DNA of 64,000 nucleotides, taken from positions 114,492 to 178,491 of the forward strand of contig NZ_BMTS01000016.1 in assembly GCF_014649795.1 (NCBI RefSeq). Direction: 5' to 3'. Position 1 is the first letter of the stretch. The number at the start of each line of letters is the position of its first letter. Shown in pieces: positions 1 to 9,200 of this stretch. The notes beneath the pieces were generated by a model, which was not told the DNA's origin, did no database searches, and worked only from the letters and a program-made list of their open reading frames with translations. A program made the translations under genes and the position numbers. Origin of the DNA: Streptomyces melanogenes. Its GTDB lineage: Bacteria > Actinomycetota > Actinomycetes > Streptomycetales > Streptomycetaceae.

Positions 1-612
1 GCCTCACGCCTGGTCGGTGGGGCGGGGCGCGTGGTGGCCGTGGAGGCCTCCCCGGCGTTCCATCGCCGGGTGCTCCAGCACGCCCGGCTGAACGACTGCG
101 GCAACATCCGCGCGGTCAACTCCGCCGTCTCCGACCGGAACCAGCTGCTGAAGTTCATCCTGGCCAGCTCACGGAACATGGGCGCGACGAGCACCGTCCC
201 GTACGAGGGCCCGGCAGAGTCCACCTTCGAGATCGAGTCGCACCCCCTGCCCGAGATCCTCGCCCCGCAGGAGATCGCCAACGCCCGCATCATCAAGATC
301 GACGTGGAGGGCGCGGAGGGAAGCGTCGTACGGGGCCTGGCCCCCATGCTCGGCAAGCTCCGCCCCGACGCCGAGATCACCGTCGAGGTGACCCCCCACC
401 GCATGCGGCAGCTCGGCGACGACGTCACCGAGCTGCTGGCCACCATGCGGGAGCACGGGTTTCACACGTACCACCTGACCAACGACTACTCCCCCGAGTC
501 CTACCCGGCCGCGCTCAGCAGCCCGGCCGCGGTGCCGGTTCGCTGGCGCGCGCCGGTCGACTCGGAGAGTGACCTGGTCTTCTCTCGCGTCGACGCCGAG
601 AGTCTCCCGTGA
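1..612 (+). CDS. FkbM family methyltransferase, C-terminal part (runs off left edge)
   Basis: The reading frame is open from base 1, so the true start is to the left; 203 codons are visible. The fragment keeps the class I SAM-dependent fold seen in FkbM-type O-methyltransferases: VVAVEASPAFHRRV near the left edge fits the acidic SAM-binding strand (Glu after VAV), and KIDVEGAEGSVVRGL around visible residues 99-113 is the family signature. The substrate cannot be deduced, because FkbM enzymes methylate sugars, polyketides and peptides. It converges on a glycosyltransferase gene 68 bases away, which may point to glycan modification; that is inference. No terminator-like hairpin was noticed in the short gap. 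Confidence 0.8.
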   Translation, partial: ASRLVGGAGRVVAVEASPAFHRRVLQHARLNDCGNIRAVNSAVSDRNQLLKFILASSRNMGATSTVPYEGPAESTFEIESHPLPEILAPQEIANARIIKIDVEGAEGSVVRGLAPMLGKLRPDAEITVEVTPHRMRQLGDDVTELLATMREHGFHTYHLTNDYSPESYPAALSSPAAVPVRWRAPVDSESDLVFSRVDAESLP

Positions 613-680
613 CCACGTCGGGGAGCAGACTGCCCGCGTACAGCTCTCCCGTACAGCTCTTATGCGAACCGCAGCGCTGG

Positions 681-1439
681 TCAGTCCATCGCCGGGAAGT
701 GCCACTGGAGGTTCGACAGCGCCGCGGCCCTCGCCTCCACCACCGCCATGCGCGCATCGCGCTCGGTGGTGTCCGTGTGGGCCGCCTGGCTCGTCGACTG
801 CCCTTCCCACTTGCGGTAGATGAGGCCGACCTCGCGCGTGAAGTACCCGCGGCTGACCGCGTCCAGCGCGAGCAGCAGACCCGTGTCCTCCGAAGCCGGA
901 AGCGCCATCCAGCCGCCGAGCGCGACGAGGAGATCACGGCGTACGAAGAGGGTCGCCGGGTGCACCTGTGCGCGGTAGCCGTGCTCCTGCCAGTGGCGCA
1001 GCACCTCGCCGCGCTCGATCGGGCCGCCTTCCGGGTCCTGGTCGAAGCCGAGGGTCGAGCCGTCGGGCAGGAGGTCGAGCACCCGGGACGTCGTCCAACC
1101 GATGGTGCGGTCGGATTCGAGTACGGCCAAGTCGCGGGCCAGCGCGCCGGGAGCGAGCTGGTCGTCGGCGTCGAGGATCTTGACGTAGTCGCCGTCGGCA
1201 TCCGCCAGCGCCATCGTGCGCGCCACCCCGGGGCCACCGGCGCGCCCCTGCCGGAAGGTCACGCGCGGATCGTCGGGAACGTGCGGAGCGACGTCCTCGC
1301 TGCGCCCGTCCTCGCGAATGACCCAGTGCCACTCCCAGCCGTCCGGGAGCTCCTGGTCGCACAGCGACTTGTACGCCTCGGACAGGAACTTGGCGGACGG
1401 CGGGTGCACAGCGGTCACGACGATGATGCGCCGGGGCAC
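681..1439 (-). CDS. Family 2 glycosyltransferase (GT-A fold)
   Basis: The 252-residue protein starts MPRRIIVVTAVHPPSAKFL, typical of the first Rossmann strand of GT2 enzymes. DYVKILDADDQLAPGALARDL around residues 85-105 contains the D-x-D type metal and nucleotide-sugar binding motif (DADD). The length fits a minimal soluble GT-A domain with no membrane anchor. Such enzymes move a sugar from a nucleotide donor to a glycan or secondary-metabolite acceptor; donor and acceptor cannot be read from sequence. It lies 4 bases beyond the stop of the upstream GntR gene on the same strand, so the two may be cotranscribed. Confidence 0.8.
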   Translation of the reverse strand: MPRRIIVVTAVHPPSAKFLSEAYKSLCDQELPDGWEWHWVIREDGRSEDVAPHVPDDPRVTFRQGRAGGPGVARTMALADADGDYVKILDADDQLAPGALARDLAVLESDRTIGWTTSRVLDLLPDGSTLGFDQDPEGGPIERGEVLRHWQEHGYRAQVHPATLFVRRDLLVALGGWMALPASEDTGLLLALDAVSRGYFTREVGLIYRKWEGQSTSQAAHTDTTERDARMAVVEARAAALSNLQWHFPAMD

Positions 1440-1443
1440 GGCG

Positions 1444-2241
1444 TCACCACCTTTCCAGTGGAGTATTGAAGATCATTTCTGTGCGGTCGCCGGGCACCGT
1501 GACGTACGAGATCTCCACAGGCCGGTCATTGATGTCGTACGAGGTCTTCCGCAGCAGCACGACCGCCGTCCCGGGCGGGAGCTCAAGCTCCTCCGCCTCC
1601 TCCGGCGTCGGCGGGCGCGCGGTGACCCGCTCCTCTATGCGTCCCAGCTCGATGCCGATGGTGAAGAGCTGGTTCATGGTGCCGCCGGGCCACGGCTCCT
1701 TGGTCTCGTCCAGTAAAGCCGGATTGCCGGCGACGAGTTCGTGGATGAGATACGAGGTCACGAGGTTGAACGGGGCAGTCTCCGCGCTGTAGCGGGTCCG
1801 GTAGGTGCGCTGGAGGAGAAGCGTTCCCTCCGGGACTCCGAAGGCTTCCGCCAGCTCCGCGTCCGCCTTGGCCTCGCGGTACGACGCATAGAAGACGAGG
1901 TCGTTGACCGTCAGCCCGGTGTCGTGCTCCGTGGCGCCCGTCTGCAACCGCATGGGCTCCGGCTCGCGTGCCCGGTCCTTCTCCCACTGGTGGCGGACGT
2001 TCGAGCGCACCACCGTCGTACGCGGGCGGCGTACGAAGTTGCCCCGGCCGTGCTGCTTCTCGACGAGGCCTTCATCCCTCAGCAGACGTAGCGCCTCCCG
2101 GATCGTCGGCACGCTCCGCCCGAATCGCTCGGACAGCTTTGCTTCTGTGGGCAGTTGGTCCCCCGGAGCCAGCTGACCCGCCCGGATGGACTCCCTGAGC
2201 TCATCCGCGATCCGCTCGTAGACCTTTGCCACCGTGCTCAC
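1444..2241 (-). CDS. GntR family (HutC/UTRA subfamily) transcriptional regulator
   Basis: With the GTG at 2241 (VSTVAKVYERIADELRE) the protein is 265 residues. An in-frame ATG farther upstream (2349) would add 36 residues with no GntR similarity and would cover the candidate operators. The N-terminal winged helix-turn-helix covers about residues 5-72 (LPTEAKLSERFGRSVPTIRE, then LLRDEGLVEKQHGRGNFV). After a linker the C-terminal half looks like a UTRA effector domain (RTYRTRYSAETAPFNLVTSY; PPGTAVVLLRKTSYD). HutC-type members usually sense small metabolites or sugar phosphates; the ligand here is unknown. It is transcribed away from two small genes across a 163-bp gap holding inverted copies of CAAGAGGTCTTG, so autoregulation and control of the divergent genes are likely. 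Confidence 0.88.
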   Translation of the reverse strand: MSTVAKVYERIADELRESIRAGQLAPGDQLPTEAKLSERFGRSVPTIREALRLLRDEGLVEKQHGRGNFVRRPRTTVVRSNVRHQWEKDRAREPEPMRLQTGATEHDTGLTVNDLVFYASYREAKADAELAEAFGVPEGTLLLQRTYRTRYSAETAPFNLVTSYLIHELVAGNPALLDETKEPWPGGTMNQLFTIGIELGRIEERVTARPPTPEEAEELELPPGTAVVLLRKTSYDINDRPVEISYVTVPGDRTEMIFNTPLERW

Positions 2242-2279
2242 CGTTCCCGTCGTGCGACCTCGATCAGCATACGAGTCAT

Positions 2280-2360
2280 CAAGAGGTCTTGACGAGTGGA
2301 GAGCCGTCCGCCACACTCCTGGAAACTCATAAGGAGGACTTGAGGACAAGACCTCTTAAG
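2280..2360. promoter_or_regulatory. Candidate GntR operators in a divergent promoter region
   Basis: CAAGAGGTCTTG at 2280-2291 is a palindrome except for its centre. Its reverse complement reappears as CAAGACCTCTT at 2347-2357, 56 bases from the first copy. The pair sits between the GTG of the GntR regulator and the start of the divergent small gene at 2405, as expected for GntR dimer operators. Assignment to this regulator is inference from position and symmetry. Confidence 0.5.
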
Positions 2361-2404
2361 GAATCGCCACTTCATCAACTGACCTGCGACGAGGGAGACA
2401 ACCC

Positions 2405-2644
2405 ATGTCCGAGCCGAATGCGGCCACCTCCGAGCGCCCCACCCTGATGGCGGTCGGCGACCTGCGTGACGCCCTCGCCGCCTTGGAGCGAGGAAAGGTT
2501 TCCGTCGCGGTCGCCGCCCTGATGGCCATCGACGAGGACTCGTGGCGGGCCCTGGAGCGCCGCGTCGCCGCCGTGGGCGGAGACCTCCGCGGCCTGCTCC
2601 TCGCGGCCGCCGACGGAAACACCAGCCTGCTGACGGCCGGGTAG
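2405..2644 (+). CDS. Small hypothetical protein, 79 aa
   Basis: The protein starts MSEPNAATSERPTLMAVGDLRDALAALERGKVSVAVAAL and is mostly predicted helix, with no cysteine motif, signal peptide or membrane segment. A purine-rich ribosome site (GAGGGAGACA) lies just upstream of the ATG. The 3' half resembles a short helical repeat (DEDSWRALERRVAAVGGDLRGLLLAAADGN). Codon use looks coding, with GC at third positions. It is first in a two-gene unit divergent from the GntR regulator and is probably under its control. Function unknown. Confidence 0.65.
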   Translation: MSEPNAATSERPTLMAVGDLRDALAALERGKVSVAVAALMAIDEDSWRALERRVAAVGGDLRGLLLAAADGNTSLLTAG

Positions 2645-2694
2645 CGACCTACCCGCTCCGCCCGAGCGAACCACTTCCCCGAGGAGGATGCCCG

Positions 2695-3057
2695 ATGACC
2701 AACGAACCGAGCGGACCCGAGGTCGCGTACGTGAGCGCTCCCGACATCGCGGCCGAGATCGAATGGATCGCGAGGCACGCCTACACCCCGCCGACCGACG
2801 CGTCAGCGGTCCGCGAGATCCGCCTCCGGGAGGCCGCGGCCCTCGACCGCATCGCGCTCCAGGAGGAGGCCGCGCGCCCGTCCGAGGTCGCCGCCGAGTC
2901 GATCGCGACGGCGGTCCAGGCGGCGGAGAGCCTCGCCGCGTACGACGCGAAGCACGGGACGCTCACCTACAGGGGAGCGGAGCTGGCCGGCGCCGAGGAC
3001 TTCCGCGCGTACGTCCGCGAGGAGTACCGCGCCTGGCGCCACGCCCAGGCCTCCTGA
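2695..3057 (+). CDS. Small hypothetical protein, 120 aa
   Basis: The start ATG at 2695 follows a strong GAGGAGG at 2681-2687. The product (MTNEPSGPEVAYVSAPDIAAEIEWIARHAYTPP) is acidic and helical, with a C-terminal segment rich in aromatic and charged residues (EDFRAYVREEYRAWRHAQAS). It has no transmembrane segment and no recognised catalytic motif. It lies 50 bases after the 79-residue gene on the same strand, so the two probably form an operon facing the GntR regulator. The pairing of a UTRA regulator with two small helical proteins is the only functional clue. Confidence 0.65.
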   Translation: MTNEPSGPEVAYVSAPDIAAEIEWIARHAYTPPTDASAVREIRLREAAALDRIALQEEAARPSEVAAESIATAVQAAESLAAYDAKHGTLTYRGAELAGAEDFRAYVREEYRAWRHAQAS

Positions 3058-3087
3058 GCTTCAGAGGCGGGGGTCAGCAAAAGCAAA

Positions 3088-3122
3088 AGCCCCAGGTCAC
3101 GTCGAGTGAGTCCTGGGGCTTC
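3088..3122 (-). terminator. Rho-independent terminator downstream of tRNA-Thr
   Basis: Perfect 10-bp inverted arms lie at 3088-3097 and 3113-3122 (AAGCCCCAGG / CCTGGGGCTT). Read on the minus strand, the stem is followed by TTTTGCTTTTGC. It sits directly 3' of the minus-strand tRNA and could also stop rightward transcription from the small gene ending at 3057. Confidence 0.75.
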
Positions 3123-3127
3123 CACGG

Positions 3128-3201
3128 AGCCGCCTTCGGGATTCGAACCCGAGACCTACGCATTACGAGTGCGTTGCTCTGGCCAACTGAGCTAAGGCGG
3201 C
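3128..3201 (-). tRNA. tRNA-Thr, anticodon CGU
   Basis: On the minus strand the 7-bp acceptor stem is GCCGCCT (3201 to 3195) pairing with AGGCGGC (3135 to 3129), followed by a U discriminator at 3128. The D arm TTAGCTCAGTTGGCC, anticodon loop CTCGTAA (anticodon CGU, reading ACG) and T arm with GGTTCGAATCC are all present. CCA is not encoded, as is common in Streptomyces. A terminator hairpin follows immediately. Confidence 0.95.
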
Positions 3202-3297
3202 GCGCCGTCCGCACCATGGTGCGATCAGCAACGCGGCCAAGTCTACACAGTTTCCGGGGGTGCTCCCGACCACCCCTGTTCGAGAGACTCCCGCAGC

Positions 3298-4848
3298 TCA
3301 GGTGCACTTCTTGTCGGCGGGCGGGGGCGTGCCCTCCAGGAGGTACGTGTTGATCGCGGTGTCGATGCAGTCGCTGCCCCGGCCGTACGCCGTGTGGCCG
3401 TCGCCCTCGTACGTGAGGAGCCTGCCCGAGGCCAGCTGGGAGGCGAGGGACTCGGCCCACTTGTAGGGGGTGGCCGGGTCGCGGGTGGTGCCGACCACCA
3501 CGATCGGGGCCGCGCCCTTCGCCTCGATGCGGTGCGGGGCGCCGGTGGCCCTGACCGGCCAGTACGCGCAGTTCAGGGCGGCCCAGGCGAAGCCCTGGCC
3601 GAAGACCGGGGAGGCCTTCTCGAAGGAGGGGAGCGCGGCGTCGACCGCGCCGGGGCCGGAGAAGGAGGGGGGCAGGTCGAGGCAGTTCACGGCCGCGTTG
3701 GCGTACATCAGGTTCGCGTACTTCCCCTCCGCGTCCCGTTCGTAGTACGAGTCGGCGAGGGTCAGCAGGCCACCGCCGTCGCCGTGCATCGCGCGCGTGA
3801 GGCCGGTGCGCAGCTCGGGCCAGGTCGTCTCGTCGTACATCGCGGCGATCACGCCGGTCGTGGCGAGCGCCTCGCCCAGCTTGCGGGTCTCGCCGGTCTC
3901 GATCGGCTTCGCGTCGAGGTCGGTGAAGAACTTCTTCAGCCGGTTCGACGCATCCGCGACCGACGTCGTGCCCAGCGGGCAGTCCTTCTCCTTGCGCCCG
4001 ACACAGTCCGCAGCGAAGGACTGGAACGCCGTCTCGAAGCCCGCCGTCTGGTCGCGGTTCATCTCCAGCGCGGGCAGGGACGGGTCCATCGCACCGTCCA
4101 GGACCAGGCGCCCGGTGCGGTCCGGGAACAGCTCGGCGTAGGTCGCGCCCAGGAACGTGCCGTAGGAGGCGCCGAAGTAGTACAGCTTCTCGTCGCCGAG
4201 GAGCTGACGCAGGATGTCCATGTCACGGGCCGCCTCGACGGTGGAGACGTGCGGCAGCACCTTGCCGGAGTGCTTCTCGCAGCCCTTCGCGAAGTTCTCG
4301 AAGGAGGTCGCGAGCGCCGTCTTCTCGGCGGCGTCGTCCGGGGTCTGGTCGACCTGGGTGTACGCGTCCATCTCCTGGCTCGTCAGGCATTCGACGGGCT
4401 CGCTGCGGGCCACCCCGCGCGGGTCGACGGCCACCATGTCGTACCGGGCCCGGACCGGGGCGGGGTAGCCGAGGCCCGCGTACTGCTGGAGGTAGCCGAC
4501 GGCCGTGCCGCCCGGGCCGCCCGGGTTGACCAGGAGCGAACCGATCCGCTTGCCCGGGCCGGTGGCCTTCTTGCGGGCCACCGCCAGGTTGATGGAGGTG
4601 CCCGTCGGCTTGTCGTAGTCCAGCGGCGCCTTCATGGTGGAGCACTCGAAGCCCGGTACGCCGCACGCCCGCCAGGTCAGCTTCTGCTGGTAGTACGGGC
4701 GCAGGGCGGCCGACTGCTGGGCGCCCGCCGCCGAGGTGGTGGACGCCGTCGCGGTGGTGGACGAGCTGCCGGACGAGCATCCGGAGGCGAGCAGCCCGGC
4801 GGTCGCGACGGCGAGGGCGGAGGAACGGAGCAGGCGCCTGGAGTCCAT
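3298..4848 (-). CDS. Secreted alpha/beta-hydrolase, Tap-like tripeptidyl aminopeptidase (lipoprotein)
   Basis: The ATG at 4848 gives 516 residues and puts a lipoprotein signal at the N-terminus (MDSRRLLRSSALAVATAGLL, then ASGC with the lipobox Cys at residue 24); the longer ATG at 4926 would bury this signal. The mature part begins with an S/T/A-rich linker typical of Streptomyces lipoproteins. The catalytic elbow is GASYGTFLG with Ser about residue 228. The acid is in TTRDPATP and the base in GDGHTAYG, within a TAP-like C-terminal domain. The oxyanion HGG-equivalent is NPGGPGG. Family S33 members remove N-terminal tripeptides from secreted proteins and peptides outside the cell. It is followed by the holB gene on the same strand after 118 bases. 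Confidence 0.88.
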   Translation of the reverse strand: MDSRRLLRSSALAVATAGLLASGCSSGSSSTTATASTTSAAGAQQSAALRPYYQQKLTWRACGVPGFECSTMKAPLDYDKPTGTSINLAVARKKATGPGKRIGSLLVNPGGPGGTAVGYLQQYAGLGYPAPVRARYDMVAVDPRGVARSEPVECLTSQEMDAYTQVDQTPDDAAEKTALATSFENFAKGCEKHSGKVLPHVSTVEAARDMDILRQLLGDEKLYYFGASYGTFLGATYAELFPDRTGRLVLDGAMDPSLPALEMNRDQTAGFETAFQSFAADCVGRKEKDCPLGTTSVADASNRLKKFFTDLDAKPIETGETRKLGEALATTGVIAAMYDETTWPELRTGLTRAMHGDGGGLLTLADSYYERDAEGKYANLMYANAAVNCLDLPPSFSGPGAVDAALPSFEKASPVFGQGFAWAALNCAYWPVRATGAPHRIEAKGAAPIVVVGTTRDPATPYKWAESLASQLASGRLLTYEGDGHTAYGRGSDCIDTAINTYLLEGTPPPADKKCT

Positions 4849-4966
4849 CCCCGGAGCGTAACCGGGGAGTGACGGCACGTGCCCTGTTGGCGGGTGGACG
4901 ACGGCTCGTACGAGTGAGGCGGTCAACCGGGAGCACAGGGGATGCTGCCCGGGGGCGCCGGTCGGC

Positions 4967-6172
4967 TCAGCCCGCCCGCAGCGCCATCGTCATCGCCTCC
5001 ACCGCGAGCAGCGGTGCCACATTGCGGTCCAGTGCCTCGCGGCAGGCGAGGACCGCCTCTATCCGGCGCAGGGTGCCCTCGGGTGCGGAGGCGCGCGCGA
5101 TGCGGTCCACCGCGTCCCGCACCTCCTCGTTCGCCAGCGCGATGCCGGAGCCGAGCTGGAGCGCCAGGACGTCGCGGTAGAAGCCGGTGAGCTCGGTGAG
5201 GGCGAGGTCCAGGCTGTCCCGCTGCGTACGCGTCTTGCGGCGCTTCTGGCGGTCCTCCAGCTCCTTCATCGCCCCGGCGGTGCCGCGCGGCATACGGCCT
5301 CCGGCCTGGGCGCCGAGCGCCGCCTTCAGGTCCTCGGTCTCCTTGACGTCGACCTCTTCCGCGAGCTGCTTGGCGTCCTCGGCGGCGGTGTCGACCAGCT
5401 CCTGGGCGGCCTTGAGGCAGCCGCCCACGTCCTCGACGCGGAGCGGCACCTTCAGCACGGCGGCGCGGCGGGCGCGCGCGCGGTCGTCGGTGGCCAGGCG
5501 GCGTGCCCGGCCGATGTGCCCCTGGGTGGCGCGGGCGGCGGCCAGCGCGGTCTCCGGGGGGATGCCGTCACGGCGGATCAGCACGTCGGCGACGGCCTCG
5601 ACCGGGGGCGTGCGCAGCGTCAGATGGCGGCAGCGGGACCGGATCGTCGGCAGCACGTCCTCTAGCGACGGCGCGCACAACAGCCACACCGTGCGCGGCG
5701 CGGGCTCCTCCACGGCCTTCAGGAGCACGTTGCCCGCGCCCTCGGTCAGCCGGTCGGCGTCCTCCAGGACGATCACCTGCCAGCGGCCGACGGCGGGCGA
5801 CAGCTGGGCGCGCCGGACGAGCTCGCGGGTCTCCTTGACGCCGATGGAGAGCAGGTCGGTGCGGACGATCTCCACGTCCGCGTGCGTGCCGACCAGCGTG
5901 GTGTGGCAGCCGTCGCAGAACCCGCAGCCGGGCTGCCCGCCCAGCGCCCGGTCGGGGCTGACGCACTGGAGCGCGGCGGCGAACGCGCGCGCGGCCGTGG
6001 CCCGGCCCGAGCCGGGCGGGCCGGTGAACAGCCACGCGTGCGTCATCTTCGACGCGTCCGCGACGGGCTCGCCCGCCGAGACCGCGGTCACCTGCGCGTC
6101 GGCGTCGCGCGCGGCAGCGGCCAGCTGCTCCTGCACCCGGTCCTGGCCGACCAGGTCGTCCCACACCGTCAT
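4967..6172 (-). CDS. holB: DNA polymerase III, delta' subunit (clamp loader)
   Basis: The 401-residue protein belongs to the AAA+ clamp-loader family. MTVWDDLVGQDRVQEQLAAA opens the first domain. The P-loop position reads GPPGSGRATAA, with Arg in place of the nucleotide-binding Lys, as usual for the non-hydrolysing delta' subunit. The zinc module CGFCDGC lies near residue 85. SRC appears in TIRSRCRHLTL, the arginine-finger motif. A charged C-terminal collar domain follows. It acts in the cytoplasm, with delta and tau/gamma, to load the beta clamp. The upstream gene on the same strand is the thymidylate kinase fusion; the tmk-holB pairing is common in bacteria and supports the call. Confidence 0.92.
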   Translation of the reverse strand: MTVWDDLVGQDRVQEQLAAAARDADAQVTAVSAGEPVADASKMTHAWLFTGPPGSGRATAARAFAAALQCVSPDRALGGQPGCGFCDGCHTTLVGTHADVEIVRTDLLSIGVKETRELVRRAQLSPAVGRWQVIVLEDADRLTEGAGNVLLKAVEEPAPRTVWLLCAPSLEDVLPTIRSRCRHLTLRTPPVEAVADVLIRRDGIPPETALAAARATQGHIGRARRLATDDRARARRAAVLKVPLRVEDVGGCLKAAQELVDTAAEDAKQLAEEVDVKETEDLKAALGAQAGGRMPRGTAGAMKELEDRQKRRKTRTQRDSLDLALTELTGFYRDVLALQLGSGIALANEEVRDAVDRIARASAPEGTLRRIEAVLACREALDRNVAPLLAVEAMTMALRAG

Positions 6173-6274
6173 GGGTCACCGCCTCCGCGCTCTGTTCCGC
6201 CCCGTACGTCCCCGCTACGACCCCATTGTGAGGGAGGGGTCGGACAATCCCGTCCGGCGCGGCCTTCCCGCAGG

Positions 6275-9200
6275 TCAGCGGCGGCGGCCCCGGCGGTCGT
6301 CATCGTCGTCGGCGTGCGGCCCGAGCAGCTCGTCGGCGAGCGAGGGCAGATCGTCCAGCGGGGTCTCCTCGGCCCAGTCCGAACGCCGCCGGGGCCGACG
6401 CCCCCGCTTCGGCTCCGCTGCGGCCCCGGGCTCGGCGCCCAACTGGTCGGGGTTCACCTGCGGCAGCTCCCGCGTCCGCTCGTTCGGCCGCTCGGCCTCC
6501 TGCTCCCGCTCGTCCCGGAAGAGCCCGGGCGGGAACCGGTCCCCGTCGCGCACGGGTGGCAGGACCGCCGTCTCGTCGGCGTCCCGCGCCCCTTCCCGTA
6601 CGGGAGGCAGCACGGTCGTCTCGTCCGCGTCCCGCACGGGCGGCAGCACCGTCGTCTCGGCGGCCTCGGCCGGGACCTGCGGCAGCACCGTGGTTTCGGC
6701 GGCGGCCGGACCCGGCTCGGCCCGGCGGGGGGCGTCCGCGCCCGGCACCGGGACTTCCTGGGTGATCTCGTCGGGGCTCACCTCGGGCCGGGCATCCGGC
6801 TTCAGGACGGGCGTGGGCACCGTCACCTCGGAGGCCGACTCGGCCTCGGGCTTCCGCTTCGCGCGCGTGGCCGAAGTGTCCTCCGGGCCCTGGGCGGGGG
6901 CGGAAGGAGAAGCCACGGGGGCGGACGGAGAAGCCACAGCGGTCGAAGCCGTCGCCGCAGCCGCGGCCGCCGCGCTCGCCGCCTCCGCGAGACGGCGGGC
7001 CTCCTCCGCCCTCCGCAGCGCCTCCTCGGCCCTGCGCTGCTTCTCCAGCCGGCGCTCCTCGGCCTCGGCGCGCAGCTTGGCCTGCTCCTCGGCCTGCTTG
7101 CGCAGCCGCTCCTGCTCGGCCGCGGCGGCCTTGGCCTCCGCCTCGCGCCGTACGCGCTCCTCCTCGGCGAGGCGCCTGGCCTCCTCGGCCCGCAGCCGGG
7201 CCTCCTCCGCCTGGCGCTCCTCCTCGCGGCGGCGCGCCTCCTCCAGCTCGCGCCGCTTGCGCTCTTCCTCCTCGGCGCGCAGCTTGGCGAGCTGCGCCTG
7301 GCGCTCGCGCTCCAGGCGCTCCTCCTCGGCCTTGCGCGCGGCCTCTTCCTCGGCCTTGCGCCGGGCCTCCTCCTCGGCCGCCTTGCGCGCCTCCTCCTGG
7401 GCCTTCACCTCGGCCTCGGAGAGCGGCAGCATCTGGTCGAGCCGGTGGCGGACGACCGTGGTGACGGCCTCGGGCTCCTGGCCCGCGTCCACCACCAGGT
7501 AGCGGGACGGGTCGGCGGCCGCCAGGGTGAGGAACCCGGCCCGCACGCGCGCGTGGAACTCGGGCGGCTCCGACTCCAGCCGGTCCGGCGCCTCCGTGAA
7601 CCGCTCCCGCGCGGTCTCCGGCGCCACGTCGAGCAGCACGGTCAGGTGCGGTACGAGACCGCCGGTCGCCCAGCGGTTGATCCGGGCGATCTCGGTCGGC
7701 GACAGATCGCGTCCGGCGCCCTGGTAGGCGACGGAGGAGTCGATGTAGCGGTCCGAGATGACGATCGCGCCGCGCTCCAGGGCGGGGCGGACCAGGGAGT
7801 CGATGTGCTCGGCGCGGTCCGCCGCGTACAGCAAGGCCTCCGCACGGTTGGAGAGCCCGGCGCTGGAGACGTCGAGCAGGATCGAGCGCAGCCGCTTGCC
7901 CACCGGGGTCGCGCCCGGCTCACGGGTCACCACGACCTCGTGGCCCTTGGCCCTGATCCACTCGGCCAGCGCCTGCGCCTGGGTGGACTTTCCGGCGCCG
8001 TCGCCGCCCTCAAGGGCGATGAAGAAGCCGGTCGGGGCCGGGGCCTGGACCGGGTCGGCGCCGCGCACCGCGTCCCGCAGATCGCGCCGCAGCGGCACGC
8101 CCTGCCGGTCGTCGGTCTTGGCCAGGACGACCGCGGCGACCGGCAGCAGCAGCGCGCCGACCAGCATCAGCGTGAAGCCGGCGCCGCCGTGCGCGAAGAC
8201 GAATCCGTCACCGGCGAGCCGGTGCGGGCCGATCGCGGCGGCGACCAGCGGGGCGAGGATCGCGCCGAGGCCGATCGCGACCCGTACGACCGCCTGGAGG
8301 TGGTCGGTGGTGCGGGCCCGGCGGTACTCCTCGGTCTCCTGGTCGACCAGCGTGTGTCCGCTGTTCGCGGCGACACCGGCGGCGACACCGGCGAGCAGCG
8401 CGATGAACAGGACGGTCGCGGTGTCCGGCACCAGGCCCATGGCCAGCAGCGCGACGCCGGTGACGGCGATGGCCAGCGAGAGCAGCCGCCGCCGGGAGAG
8501 CACGGGCAGGACCTTGGGCGCGGTGCGGATGCCCGCGCCCGTGCCGCCGACCAGCGCGAGGACCAGCAGCGCGAACGCCGCGGGCCCGCCGCCGAGGTCC
8601 GCCGCGTGCAGTACGGCCACGGCGACCGCCGACGCGATGGCGCCCGCGACGGCCCCGCAGGCCAGCACGAGCAGCGGGACCGCGCCCGTACGCCCCTTGT
8701 CGGGACCGGCGCCGGTGGAGGGCCTGCGCAGGCCCTCCAGCGGCGAGCGGGCGCGCGGAGTCTGGGAGTCCGGAAGTTCGAGCATCGCCAGGACCGAGAC
8801 GGACGCGGCGAACAGCCCGGCCGCCACGTACGAGCCGAGCGCGGCCTGGTGCAGCGAGAACCAGTCGATGCCCTTGCCGAGGCCCTTGCTCACGAGCGCG
8901 GCCACCAGCAGGGCGGCGGCGGCCGTCGGCACGGACGCGAACGTCGTCCGCAGCGACAGGCGCCGCAGCGCGTCCAGATGGTCCGGCAGCGGGCGCACGG
9001 CGGCGCCCTCCAGCGGGGGCGCGGGCAGCAGCGCGGGCGCCGCGCTCTCCTTGCACACCGTCCAGAACCGCTCGGCGACCCCGGCCACGAAGGCCGTGGC
9101 CAGCAGGAAGACCAGCGCGTTGTCGGGGGTCCAGTCGATCCACAGCGGCGCGACGATCAGCAGCGCGGCGCGTACGCCGTCCGCCCCGACCATCGTCCAG

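Noticed and set aside
1..1439. Secondary-metabolite gene cluster from the FkbM methyltransferase and glycosyltransferase
   Set aside because: No synthase, transporter or regulator of a pathway is next to them; the pair alone does not define a cluster.
3298..4926. Peptidase start at 4926
   Set aside because: It would bury the lipoprotein signal; the ATG at 4848 restores it.
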